From: Bacteroidia bacterium
Lineage (GTDB): Bacteria; Bacteroidota; Bacteroidia; NS11-12g; UBA9320
DNA: 17,711 bases
Assembly: GCA_022425465.1 (NCBI GenBank)
Contig: JAKMFK010000055.1
Span: 1 to 17,711 of the forward strand
Direction of reading: 5' to 3'
The translations under genes were made by a program, and so were the position numbers. Below are positions 7,980-15,610 of this stretch, one piece after another (the stretch's first letter is position 1; each line of letters starts with the position of its first letter). Under the pieces are notes generated by a model. It had not been told where the DNA came from. It saw only the letters and a program-made list of their open reading frames with translations, and did no database searches.

Positions 7980-8000
7980 TAGCTTCAAAATTTTAAGCTA
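7980..8000. promoter_or_regulatory. Imperfect 21-bp palindrome upstream of the restriction gene
   Basis: TAGCTT at one end and AAGCTA at the other enclose a nearly self-complementary A/T core, 23-43 bp before the endonuclease ATG. It could be an operator or only A/T-rich chance; no regulator gene is adjacent. Confidence 0.3.
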
Positions 8001-8140
8001 AAATAGAGATTTAAAGGTAAAACTTAGTTTTTATGATGGACTCAAATATTTAGTTAAAAAGAAGATAGTTTGTTTGAATCCATTCTTGTGATGTTTATTA
8101 TATTTTAAAATTTTACTTAAAAGATAAGTTCTATTTTTTG

Positions 8141-8148
8141 TAAATTTG
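8141..8148 (+). promoter_or_regulatory. TAAATTTG box before the carbonic anhydrase gene
   Basis: Exact TAnnTTTG match ending 6 bp before the ATG at 8155. It is the same sequence as the box at 4669 and would give a leaderless or near-leaderless mRNA. Confidence 0.35.
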
Positions 8149-8154
8149 TGCATC

Positions 8155-8721
8155 ATGAATCACCAGGAAATATTAAACAGACTTCAAGAAGGTAACAGCC
8201 GATTTGTAGCTGATAAACTAGAAGGCAAACTACAGGATAGTTCACGCAGAGATGTATTGACTCAAGGGCAACAACCTCATACCATTATTTTAAGTTGTGC
8301 AGATAGTAGGGTAGTTCCAGAATTGGCTTTTGATGCAGGACTCGGAGAACTATTTGTACTCAGAGTGGCAGGTAATGTAGCAAATACCTCTACCATTGCA
8401 AGTATTGAATATGCGGTAGCTCATTGTGGAAGCACAGTAATAGTTGTTTTAGGACATCAAAGTTGTGGTGCTGTTACAGCTGCATTAGCTGGAGGCGATA
8501 ACGGACATAACTTAAACCATCTTTTGGCTCATGTAGCACCAGCTATAGCAAGTGCACCTGAGGGTTCCAGTGTAAATGATGTAGTCAAGGTTAATGCACA
8601 TAAGAATGTAGAGGCTCTATCTTCTCGTTCAACTATTATTGGTGATGCGGTTGCCTCAGGTGCTGTCAAAATAGTGCCAGCGTACTACAACCTTGATTCT
8701 GGTAAAGTAGATTTCTTATAA
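8155..8721 (+). CDS. Beta-class carbonic anhydrase
   Basis: From the ATG at 8155 the product is 188 residues and interconverts CO2 and bicarbonate in the cytoplasm. Zinc ligands are visible: C48 with D50 and R52 in LSCADSRVVPEL, and H101 and C104 in VLGHQSCGAV. The LFVLRVAGN strand and IEYAVAHCGS helix are also typical. I reject the TTG three codons upstream because the ATG follows a TAAATTTG box. No signal peptide is present. Length is near the low end for the class but complete. It is a single gene with no obvious partner; its right neighbour is on the other strand. Confidence 0.95.
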   Translation: MNHQEILNRLQEGNSRFVADKLEGKLQDSSRRDVLTQGQQPHTIILSCADSRVVPELAFDAGLGELFVLRVAGNVANTSTIASIEYAVAHCGSTVIVVLGHQSCGAVTAALAGGDNGHNLNHLLAHVAPAIASAPEGSSVNDVVKVNAHKNVEALSSRSTIIGDAVASGAVKIVPAYYNLDSGKVDFL

Positions 8722-8778
8722 TCTGGATTTAACTGAAATCGTTCAAGGCAATTTGCCGAGGGATATATTTACATAAAT

Positions 8779-8973
8779 TTATTTATTTCTTTCATTAATA
8801 TCCTTTGGGAATCGACTAAAATTTCCCATCCCATCCATATCAGTTGGGTCAGATAAATTGGCGTAATTATTTGTTTCTTCTTGTTTTCTGTTTCCGTAAC
8901 GAATACTCCATACCATGAAACAGCAGTATGCAAGAAATAGGATAAAACCTACAATATACATTATGATATTCAT
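8779..8973 (-). CDS. Small single-TM membrane protein, downstream gene of an overlapping pair
   Basis: The 64-residue product has one membrane helix near the N-terminus (about residues 3-23), then a short basic stretch (RYGNRKQ) and a polar tail of about 35 residues (NLSDPTDMDGMGNFSRF). Its ATG overlaps the TGA of the upstream small gene (ATGA at 8970-8973), which points to translational coupling and a shared role. I do not recognise the family. The charged segment after the helix suggests a cytoplasmic tail. Confidence 0.7.
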   Translation of the reverse strand: MNIIMYIVGFILFLAYCCFMVWSIRYGNRKQEETNNYANLSDPTDMDGMGNFSRFPKDINERNK

Positions 8974-9149
8974 GATCTTCTTCTTTGTCTAATTGCTATT
9001 GCGAATAATAATATAGTTCCTGGCCAATGAGCTGAATATTGTGCCTCTTCGGTCTTGCCTGCTAAGCCCAAACTAACTGAATAAACTAAGCATATAAATG
9101 CTATGATGATGGGGTACCATTTTGCTAAAAAATCTTTTGTTTGTGACAT
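8970..9149 (-). CDS. Small membrane protein (59 aa), upstream gene of an overlapping pair
   Basis: Reading the minus strand from the ATG at 9149 gives a 59-codon frame with a TGA at 8970-8972. It starts MSQTKDFLAKWYPIII, has a first membrane helix at about residues 12-30, a short loop with KTEEAQYSAHWPG, a second hydrophobic stretch (TILLFAIAI), and ends with a strongly basic tail, RQRRRS. The layout (helix, short loop, helix, basic cytoplasmic end) is that of a two-helix membrane protein. The 4-base overlap with the next gene supports both being real. Function unknown. Confidence 0.65.
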   Translation of the reverse strand: MSQTKDFLAKWYPIIIAFICLVYSVSLGLAGKTEEAQYSAHWPGTILLFAIAIRQRRRS

Positions 9150-9321
9150 AATTAATGTAGTTAAATTTTAATGTGCTTTAACCGAATATAAGCAATTTTA
9201 TTTGATTGTTAGAAATTTAAATGTTGAGTTGCTTCTCTATCTAACCAATATTTACAATGATGTTCACTAACATAATGAGGGTTAAAACGTTTATGGTTAA
9301 GAGTATTAAAACAAGTATTTT

Positions 9322-10224
9322 ATGCTTAAAATAGCCTTTGATCAGTCATATATTCACCCATTGAAGACAGGACATCGATTTCCAATGGAGAAATATGAAC
9401 TTATTCCAGAGCAGCTTGTAAGAAGAAATATTTGTAGTGAACGTAATTTTTTTATACCAACTCAGATTTCAAAGCATGATGTCATGTATACCCATGATGA
9501 GTATTATTATGATAATTTAGTTAATTTATCTTTGGGTAAACTTGAGCAAAGAATGATAGGATTCCCATTGACAGATGCTCTAATCCAGAGAGAACACACC
9601 ATTGCTCAAGGGACTATTCAAAATGTATTTTATGCACTTGAGTATTGCATTTCAATGAATATAGCTGGAGGAACTCATCATGCATACAGAAGTAAGCCAG
9701 GAGCATTTTGTATGCTTAATGATCAAGCAATAGCCGCCAATTATTTAATCACGAATAAGCTTGCCAAAAAGGTGATGATTATTGATTTAGACGTACATCA
9801 GGGTGATGGAACAGCTTCTATTTTTGAGAATAATCCTGATGTGTTTACGATTTCATTTCATGGAGAAAAGAATTACCCATTTAGAAAACAAAAAAGTGAC
9901 TTCGACTTAGGGTTTGAGGATAATACTTCAGATGATGCTTATCTGAAAGTATTGAGCAATACAATTCCCAAATTGGTAGATTCATTTGAGCCTGATTTTA
10001 TGTTTTATTTAGCCGGGGTAGATGTTTTAAAAAATGATAAACTCGGTAGACTAGGAATGTCAATTGAAGGGTGTAAAAAAAGGGATCGTTTTGTGATGGA
10101 ATTTTGTCATAAAAATAATTTGCCTGTGCAAGTGAGTATGGGCGGAGGGTATTCTATTTATTTAAAAGAAATCATTGATGCCCACACCAATACGTTTGAG
10201 TTAGCACAGGAAATTTTTTTTTAA
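9322..10224 (+). CDS. Histone deacetylase-family zinc hydrolase
   Basis: The 300-residue product belongs to the arginase/deacetylase fold family that includes histone deacetylases, AcuC and acetylpolyamine amidohydrolases. These remove acetyl groups from lysine or amine substrates with a zinc ion. Visible hallmarks are the His-His charge relay in GGTHHA (H119-H120), zinc ligands D157 and H159 in DLDVHQGDG, the third ligand D234 in LAGVDVLKND, and the transition-state tyrosine Y277 in GGGY. The protein is cytoplasmic and its length is normal for bacterial members. The substrate cannot be told from sequence: a protein lysine or a small acetylated amine are both possible. Hairpin 10258-10288 follows the stop. 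Confidence 0.92.
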   Translation: MLKIAFDQSYIHPLKTGHRFPMEKYELIPEQLVRRNICSERNFFIPTQISKHDVMYTHDEYYYDNLVNLSLGKLEQRMIGFPLTDALIQREHTIAQGTIQNVFYALEYCISMNIAGGTHHAYRSKPGAFCMLNDQAIAANYLITNKLAKKVMIIDLDVHQGDGTASIFENNPDVFTISFHGEKNYPFRKQKSDFDLGFEDNTSDDAYLKVLSNTIPKLVDSFEPDFMFYLAGVDVLKNDKLGRLGMSIEGCKKRDRFVMEFCHKNNLPVQVSMGGGYSIYLKEIIDAHTNTFELAQEIFF

Positions 10225-10257
10225 ATGCGTAATAAAATAATTTTAAATTAATAGCAT

Positions 10258-10292
10258 CAAATTAGGAAGAGGAACTTTTTCTAATTTGTTCA
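10258..10292 (+). terminator. Likely terminator after the deacetylase-family gene
   Basis: CAAATTAG (10258-10265) pairs with CTAATTTG (10281-10288), with further weak A/T and G-T pairs inside, about 35 bp after the stop. A short T-rich tail follows. Confidence 0.5.
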
Positions 10293-10442
10293 TTTTCAGC
10301 AAATTGTCTATTTACTAAGTTATTTTTTTATTTTTGTTACTTAACTATCTAAATTATGGTGCTAATGTTAGCTAATATAACACCAAATAAAAAATTGTTA
10401 GCCCGACTTGTTCGATATTATTCATTAAACGTTAATTTAATC

Positions 10443-12014
10443 ATGAACTTATTTTTTAAAAAATATCAACTTTTAATATTAGGATTACTAATATCATTTT
10501 GCTCATTTGCTCAACCGAATTCAAATATTTTAGAAATTGATCAATACGCACGAGCATATAGTTCCACAACTCCCAATGTTTGGGGGGGCGATTTTTCTGT
10601 AGAAACATGGGTGTATCTTCGTAATGAGTCTTGCCCAAATGCGTCGGGAGCTGGTAACAGCAATCAACCTGGACACAATTCTAATGATGCATTTGTTTCT
10701 GTTGCAGATCATGAGTTGACCAATTCAGGTGCGCTTCACGGTTTTGAATTAGGCATCCAAAGTTCAGCTACTAAAAAGGTTGGTAATACCTGTAGTAACT
10801 GTGAAGATAAATTTTACTTTACAGTTGGTAATGGTACTACTACCAATGGTAATGCTAATACTGCAATCGTATATTCTAGTTTTACAAACGCTGCATGGAG
10901 AAGCAACAGTAATGGGTATGGTAGTTCAGGTAGCAGTAGCTCTGTAGGAATCCCCAAATGTAATACATGGTATCATGTTGCTGGAGTGTATGACCATTCT
11001 GAAAGTGAAATTAAATTATACGTTAACGGATCACTGCAAGGTACAGCGTCTACCGCAAGTGCTGCTCCAACCACAAATCCAAACTCAGGAATCGCCCTTG
11101 GTTCCGAAGCGACTCGCTCTGTTAACAGAGACGTAAACGGTTTTTTTGATGGTGGTTTGGATAATGTTGCCATATGGAATACCGATAAAAGTAATACTTA
11201 CTCAGGTACGACTTCAGGTAATCCAAATTACCAAAGAACTATTGCAAGTAATGCTAGCGGGTTGGTAACACTTTATGATATGCAACAGACTAACACAACA
11301 GCTTCGTCTCAAAACGGTGCAGGTTCTGACGTTGTTGATGATAAAGGAAGTATTGATTTAACACTCTACGATACACATGCTGGCAGTGGATCAAATTATA
11401 ATTGTGGTACCGTAAATAATAATACAAATACATGTAAAAACAGTGCCTCTGGTGCAATATCTTACACTCCATACTCTAGTTTGCCCGTAAGTTTATTGCA
11501 CTTTAAAGCAATAAAGTTACTTAATTCAACGGTCCAACTGGACTGGGCCACTGCCTCAGAAATTAATAATTCTCACTTCACCATTGAAAAGTCCTTAGAT
11601 GGCATACATTGGCAATTTGTTAAAGACATAAGAGGTGCAGGGAATTCTTCAACAATCAATCATTATCAAACAATTGACTACAATCCATATCCAGGAATCT
11701 CATACTACCGACTGAAACAAACTGATTTTGACGGTGCTTTTGAGTATTTCCCAATACGATCTGTCGGTGATGAAGGACCAGCGTCTCAGTTGGAGATAAG
11801 TCCAAATCCCGTTGAAAATATCCTTCGAATTAATGTTTCTCAAAACCCAAATCAACAAATTATTGTTTTGGATAACCAGGGCTTAAATTTAAACCATTTG
11901 ACAGATGTGATTGAACAAGGAGATCATTATTCTTTATTGGATGTCTCTAGGCTTAACAGTGGTATTTATTTTCTTTGGACGGGACACCAAGCAGTTAAGT
12001 TTTCAAAAAAATAA
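10443..12014 (+). CDS. Secreted LamG-like protein with T9SS type A sorting domain
   Basis: I take the ATG at 10443 because it starts a clean signal peptide (MNLFFKKYQLLILGLLISF... cleaved after FAQ). The in-frame ATG at 10356 would add 29 residues before it. The 523-residue product has a LamG/concanavalin-like domain in its first 250 or so residues (FSVETWVYLRN, WYHVAGVYDHSESEIKLYVNG, GGLDNVAIWN). A module common in Bacteroidota surface proteins follows (LPVSLLHFKA, VQLDWATASEINNSHFTIE, YYRLKQTDFDG). It ends in a T9SS sorting domain (LEISPNPVENILRI to LNSGIYFLWTG). LamG domains bind glycans or proteins, so a surface or matrix adhesin is plausible. It is convergent with the S74 protein gene, with repeat copy A between them. 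Confidence 0.9.
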   Translation: MNLFFKKYQLLILGLLISFCSFAQPNSNILEIDQYARAYSSTTPNVWGGDFSVETWVYLRNESCPNASGAGNSNQPGHNSNDAFVSVADHELTNSGALHGFELGIQSSATKKVGNTCSNCEDKFYFTVGNGTTTNGNANTAIVYSSFTNAAWRSNSNGYGSSGSSSSVGIPKCNTWYHVAGVYDHSESEIKLYVNGSLQGTASTASAAPTTNPNSGIALGSEATRSVNRDVNGFFDGGLDNVAIWNTDKSNTYSGTTSGNPNYQRTIASNASGLVTLYDMQQTNTTASSQNGAGSDVVDDKGSIDLTLYDTHAGSGSNYNCGTVNNNTNTCKNSASGAISYTPYSSLPVSLLHFKAIKLLNSTVQLDWATASEINNSHFTIEKSLDGIHWQFVKDIRGAGNSSTINHYQTIDYNPYPGISYYRLKQTDFDGAFEYFPIRSVGDEGPASQLEISPNPVENILRINVSQNPNQQIIVLDNQGLNLNHLTDVIEQGDHYSLLDVSRLNSGIYFLWTGHQAVKFSKK

Positions 12015-12070
12015 GGTTTTTATCCTAATTTAGAACTCGAACTCGGGTCTAAGTAAGTTGTTTAAAAGCC
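12015..12070 (+). repeat. ssrA-flank repeat, copy A (right half only)
   Basis: A 55-bp stretch aligns with the right ends of copies B and C: a T-rich lead, taatttag, the block GAACTCGAACTCGGGTCT (12033-12050), then aagtaagttgtt. The left half of the repeat is absent. It lies between two convergent stop codons. Confidence 0.6.
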
Positions 12071-12094
12071 TTTTACTTTCCGGAATTTAATACA

Positions 12095-13339
12095 CTACTC
12101 TTCTAATTCCTCTAAACGTTTTTGTAAATTTTCGATTAAAGCTTGTTGTTCTTGTATAGCTTTTACTAAAGGTACTACAAATTCAGCGTAGCGAATACCG
12201 TACAAACTATTTTCATTTTGTGGTGCATCTACTCCATCAAAATCAAAGTCAAGTTCCTTTGCAACTTTTTCTACCTCTTGAGCAACGAAACCGGTCCTGA
12301 TGATCCTTGAAGAAGCTTCATATTCAGATTCAGGGAGCATTAACTTTATTTTCATGCTATCGGACTGATTTTGTATTAGAAATTCATCTTGTTTTTTGGT
12401 ATTTATAGTATACGTAACGGGTCTAAGTTTTGTAACAAAGGACAAGCCTGGAACATTTTCCTTGATATTTTCTTTGACACGTGCATCACTTGTTGATGTC
12501 CAACCCACCTGTCCCCTTATGGAGGTAATATTTGTACTTCCAATTCTCATTTGATATGAGGCCGAAGGATAGGCGTATGCCCCAAGTCCGGTAGCATAAC
12601 CAAAATTGCCAGAATTACCAATGGCATAGTAGCCTATTGCTGTTGAATAACTTGATGAACTCGATGGACCAAGTGTATAATGCCCAACTGCTGCGTTGCC
12701 ATTTCCAGTTGTATTGGAGTATAATGCACTCACACCAGCAGCTGTATTATAGTTACCTGTGGTATTTGCCATCAATGATTGTAAACCAAGAGAACTATTG
12801 TAATCACCATAAGTGTTAGCGTATAATGCTTTATATCCAAATGCGTCATTACCGTAGCCTCCATAGTTATTATAAAGTGTTGCCCAGCCCACCGCAGTAT
12901 TATTATAACCCCAAACATTAGTTTTAATTGGCATGTAACCTATTCCAGTGTTACCGTACCCTGTAGTATTTGAGGATAATGACTGATAACCAATTGCTGT
13001 ATTCTGATAGCCTGTGGTATTAGCATTAAGAGCTTTAACGCCTATAGCTGTATTGGTATTTAAAGCCCCTTTACCTCTTCCGAGGGTAAGCCATTCACCA
13101 GAAGTACCACTAAAGGTTTCGATGGCTCTGTTGTCGGTATTATAGATCTGAAGTCCGGTCGCAGGAGAGCTAATCGCATCTCGCTGAGATGTTGTCATAC
13201 GTGGAGGCAATAATCCCTTAGTAGTTGAGGTGATGTCTAATTGTGAAGACCCTGCAGGTGAACTCGTTCCAATTCCCACTTGGGCGGAAGAAATCGTGGA
13301 TAAAATCAATAAAGTGACAAGGGTAATATAATATTTCAT
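12095..13339 (-). CDS. Tail-fibre-like protein with 17-residue repeats and S74 intramolecular chaperone domain
   Basis: From the ATG at 13339 (preferred over 13366 because it starts the signal peptide MKYYITLVTLLILSTISSAQ) the product has 414 residues. After VGIGTSSPAGSSQLDITST, an opening common in Bacteroidota fibre-like proteins, come eight back-to-back 17-residue repeats, about residues 96-231, consensus N-T-A-x-G-x2-A-L-x2-N-T-T-G-x2. They resemble YadA-head-like trimeric fibre repeats. Then comes an endosialidase-type S74 chaperone domain starting STSDARVKENI (S284, D285 and K289 would be the self-cleavage dyad region) with GFVAQEVEKV, and a C-terminal coiled coil (IQEQQALIENLQKRLEELEE). 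Such domains assemble trimers and may then be cut off. No T9SS domain is visible, so its export route is unclear. Confidence 0.87.
   Translation of the reverse strand: MKYYITLVTLLILSTISSAQVGIGTSSPAGSSQLDITSTTKGLLPPRMTTSQRDAISSPATGLQIYNTDNRAIETFSGTSGEWLTLGRGKGALNTNTAIGVKALNANTTGYQNTAIGYQSLSSNTTGYGNTGIGYMPIKTNVWGYNNTAVGWATLYNNYGGYGNDAFGYKALYANTYGDYNSSLGLQSLMANTTGNYNTAAGVSALYSNTTGNGNAAVGHYTLGPSSSSSYSTAIGYYAIGNSGNFGYATGLGAYAYPSASYQMRIGSTNITSIRGQVGWTSTSDARVKENIKENVPGLSFVTKLRPVTYTINTKKQDEFLIQNQSDSMKIKLMLPESEYEASSRIIRTGFVAQEVEKVAKELDFDFDGVDAPQNENSLYGIRYAEFVVPLVKAIQEQQALIENLQKRLEELEE
12647..13054 (-). repeat. Eight in-frame 51-bp coding repeats
   Basis: These encode eight consecutive 17-residue units (a ninth, shorter unit follows). 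The DNA copies have diverged, so selection appears to hold the protein pattern rather than recent duplication creating it. Confidence 0.85.
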
Positions 13340-13406
13340 GATGGGTAAGTTACAAGTATCAAACATAAAAGTTTTTATTTTATGAAGGTGACTTTCAAAA
13401 AAATAG

Positions 13407-13610
13407 CTTAAAACTCATTAAGTTCAAACGCCATTTATTAGTTCACTATTAAAGATTGATTAAACTATTTTTATCTTAAAATGCCGGGACCAATTTTTGC
13501 CCTGTAACTATCTGTAAATAAATTACTTGAGTATGTTTCAGAAATCAAGTGAAACAATTTTCTTCTAAAATTTAGGACTCGAACGCAGGTCCAAACAAGT
13601 TGTCTACAGG
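13407..13610 (+). repeat. ssrA-flank repeat, copy B (204 bp)
   Basis: Direct repeat of copy C; the first 50 or so bases appear identical. It starts cttaaaactcattaag, contains ATGCCGGGA at 13481-13489 and ends with GGACTCGAACGCAGGTCC (13575-13592) and caagttgtctacagg. Both capital blocks match the 3' end of ssrA (ATGCCGGGA at 17383-17391, GGAGTCGAACCCGGGTCC at 17389-17406), but here about 85 bp separates them. No coding frame is visible. This copy accounts for most of the gap between the S74 gene and the recombinase remnant. Confidence 0.9.
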
Positions 13611-13665
13611 GGGAGTATTATGATTTATATTTGTAAAGTTATGAGCAAATTATATTGTTTCTTAT

Positions 13666-13872
13666 TTATTTTATTGTTCCATTCTTCATCCTTTCTCTTT
13701 TATACTCATTTATAAATCCAACTGTTATCTCGGTCACCAACAAATTTGATTTGTACTTTTTTAATACATTCAATGTATTTTTCAAAGTTGCAGCACAATT
13801 TCTTCTTTTAGTGAACTGAATTTTAAAGTTTAATAAATTTAGAGAGTGAAATATTTCTTTATGAATTACCAA
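13666..13872 (-). pseudogene. Possible tyrosine-recombinase N-terminal fragment
   Basis: A 68-codon frame (only a TTG start, with an in-frame stop two codons upstream) reads like part of the SAM-like core-binding domain of tyrosine recombinases: a helix with NTLNVLKKYKSNLL followed by VTEITVGFINEYKRERMKNG. That is the usual 'I-T-x-x-F-I-x-x-Y' helix start. It stops at once afterwards, with no catalytic R-H-R-Y domain in any frame of the following bases. It lies 55 bp from copy B and 27 bp from the FG-GAP gene. I consider it a decayed integrase, but the match is short and from memory. Confidence 0.42.
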
Positions 13873-13899
13873 TGTTTATAATGTTTTCAATTCTTTGAT

Positions 13900-15486
13900 T
13901 TATTCATTTAACATGTTTCTACTAATACTTATTTCTTTGATGTAAGTATTATTACTCGGGCCTCCTCCACCTTTTATAAAAATAAAATGGATTTTATCTT
14001 CAAGAACAAATGGTCTGCAAAACCCGTAACCCATTGCATCTTCTTCATAGAAATTTATTCCCAGCTCTTTTGGCTCAAAACTACCATTACCATTATTAAA
14101 CCAAATCAATTTATCTATATTGATAGTACCATGACCGCCATTATTTTGAACATCAGTAAATACATCTGATTCGCCTGTGTAAAAACTATGATAATTGAAT
14201 AGTAAATCTAAATCACCATCATAATCTATATCCTCTAATAAAAATCCTGAAGTTTGAATCCTACCAGTAAGGTTTATGTTAATGTCAAATTCGAATTCAC
14301 CACTGCCGACACCTTTCCATATCTCTAATGCATTACCATCTGATTTTTCTAAAAAGAAAATAATATCATTTATGCCATCATTATTTATATCTTTAATTTT
14401 CATTTCAGGACATCCCCAATCATTATTTGAAAACCCGTTTATTGGTCCAGGATTGTAAATAATTTCATAATTATTTGTGGCAGAGTTTAATTCATATGCT
14501 GCTACACTAAAGTTTGTCACCCCATTTTGATCATAACCTGCGTACCTCGCAACTAAAATCTCGTTATCTCCATCATTATCAAAATCTCCAATCTCTGCAG
14601 TTCCTGCTTGTAACACACCTGTGCTTGGTTCATTGAAGTTGGTTATTCTATTAAAATCATTTCCATCATTTAACCAAGCACTATAATCGTAATCATAATT
14701 TTCTAATTCAACATCCCATGAAGCTGCGGCCAAGTCATTCAATCCATCGCCATTAATATCCCCAATACTCAAAGAATGGTACTTAGCTTTATCATCTGTA
14801 ATCTTACTAAAAGCGACAACTCCTTCAGAAATTATGGCCTTCCAAACATAGTTTCCCGGCCAAGGCTCATCAGAAAGTTCTTGGCCAAAATCTGAAATGA
14901 TTAAATCATTTTCTGAATTAAGAATTCTAATAGACCTTGGAACTCCCGATCCAATGTCATGACTGCCCACAAATTCCCAATTCGTTGTACTAAGCTTTTT
15001 TCTAAAATGTGTATAAGGAACATTTGGATAACGAAACATGAGTGTTCCACCAACAAGTAAATGTTGATACTCACCCTTTATAATGGATATAGTACCATTT
15101 ATTGCTCCATTTAAACCTGTCACTTTGTCCTCGACAGACAAATTCCCCAAAGAAAAATCAAGTTCTGTAGTATTCGATGTGAAAAGCTGATTAGATTTTT
15201 CAAGAACAAAATTTGCAATTAAATCAATATCAGAGTTGATCAAAATAACTCGTGGGTTATCAGTATTATCGTCAGACCACTTTTTAAATTCGAAACCTGT
15301 ATTAGCTGTTGCACTAATTGTTAGAGTAGTTCCCTTTTCATACTCGCCTCCGATTTTATTTACGGTTCCACCCTCACCTGCAGTAACAGAAACTGTATAT
15401 TTAATGGTTTCAGTGGGTGTAACTTCAGAATCCTCCTTAGAGCAAGAAAAGAATATTAAAAGTAAAAAAGGAGTCAATCGATTCAT
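13900..15486 (-). CDS. Surface lipoprotein with InlB-type repeat and FG-GAP/VCBS repeats
   Basis: I choose the ATG at 15486 over the upstream in-frame start at 15576. It opens a lipoprotein signal peptide (MNRLTPFLLLIFFSC, Cys15), and a TATATTTG promoter box lies between the two. The 528-residue product has C-S-K-E-D after cleavage, matching the flavobacterial lipoprotein surface-export signal (K-D/E-D/E), so it is probably displayed on the cell surface. Residues about 30-93 resemble a divergent InlB B-repeat (GEGGTVNKIGGEYEKGT, FEFKKWSDD). Four calcium-binding DxNxDGxxD motifs of FG-GAP type follow, at about 243, 301, 366 and 419 (GDINGDGLND, GDFDNDGDNE, KDINNDGIND, EDIDYDGDLD), suggesting a beta-propeller. 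Binding partner unknown. It is the cargo between repeats B and C. Confidence 0.87.
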   Translation of the reverse strand: MNRLTPFLLLIFFSCSKEDSEVTPTETIKYTVSVTAGEGGTVNKIGGEYEKGTTLTISATANTGFEFKKWSDDNTDNPRVILINSDIDLIANFVLEKSNQLFTSNTTELDFSLGNLSVEDKVTGLNGAINGTISIIKGEYQHLLVGGTLMFRYPNVPYTHFRKKLSTTNWEFVGSHDIGSGVPRSIRILNSENDLIISDFGQELSDEPWPGNYVWKAIISEGVVAFSKITDDKAKYHSLSIGDINGDGLNDLAAASWDVELENYDYDYSAWLNDGNDFNRITNFNEPSTGVLQAGTAEIGDFDNDGDNEILVARYAGYDQNGVTNFSVAAYELNSATNNYEIIYNPGPINGFSNNDWGCPEMKIKDINNDGINDIIFFLEKSDGNALEIWKGVGSGEFEFDININLTGRIQTSGFLLEDIDYDGDLDLLFNYHSFYTGESDVFTDVQNNGGHGTINIDKLIWFNNGNGSFEPKELGINFYEEDAMGYGFCRPFVLEDKIHFIFIKGGGGPSNNTYIKEISISRNMLNE

Positions 15487-15502
15487 TAGTGTTGTATTTA
15501 AA

Positions 15503-15510
15503 CAAATATA
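15503..15510 (-). promoter_or_regulatory. -7 box (TATATTTG) for the FG-GAP lipoprotein gene
   Basis: Exact TAnnTTTG match, 16 bp before the ATG at 15486. Its position argues against translation starting at 15576. No clear -33 element. Confidence 0.4.
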
Positions 15511-15610
15511 ATTAAGATTGGGTGGGTACATTTTTGCTGATGGTCCGAAAATTTCGATTTTGTGAGTTGCAACCACATTTTGACTCCAGAGATTATTCTA
15601 AAATAAGTAA

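Noticed and set aside
10356..10442. Extended N-terminus of the LamG protein from 10356
   Set aside because: The signal peptide begins at 10443; the extra 29 residues do not look like part of a secretion signal.
12015..12070. Copy A as a terminator between convergent genes
   Set aside because: The segment does not form a convincing stem followed by T's; its similarity to copies B and C explains it better.
12647..13054. CRISPR array or DNA tandem repeat
   Set aside because: The 51-bp periodicity is in frame and conserved at protein level, while the DNA units differ; there are no constant repeats with unique spacers.
13481..13592. Copy B as a second, functional ssrA 3' end
   Set aside because: The two matching blocks are separated by about 85 bp and the T-arm block is not flanked by a pairing acceptor sequence or tag frame.
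13987..14458. Small plus-strand frames opposite the FG-GAP gene
   Set aside because: They lie fully inside a well-supported minus-strand gene and show no independent coding features.
15487..15576. Extended N-terminus of the FG-GAP lipoprotein from 15576
   Set aside because: It would bury the lipoprotein signal peptide inside the protein, and a promoter box lies within the extension.
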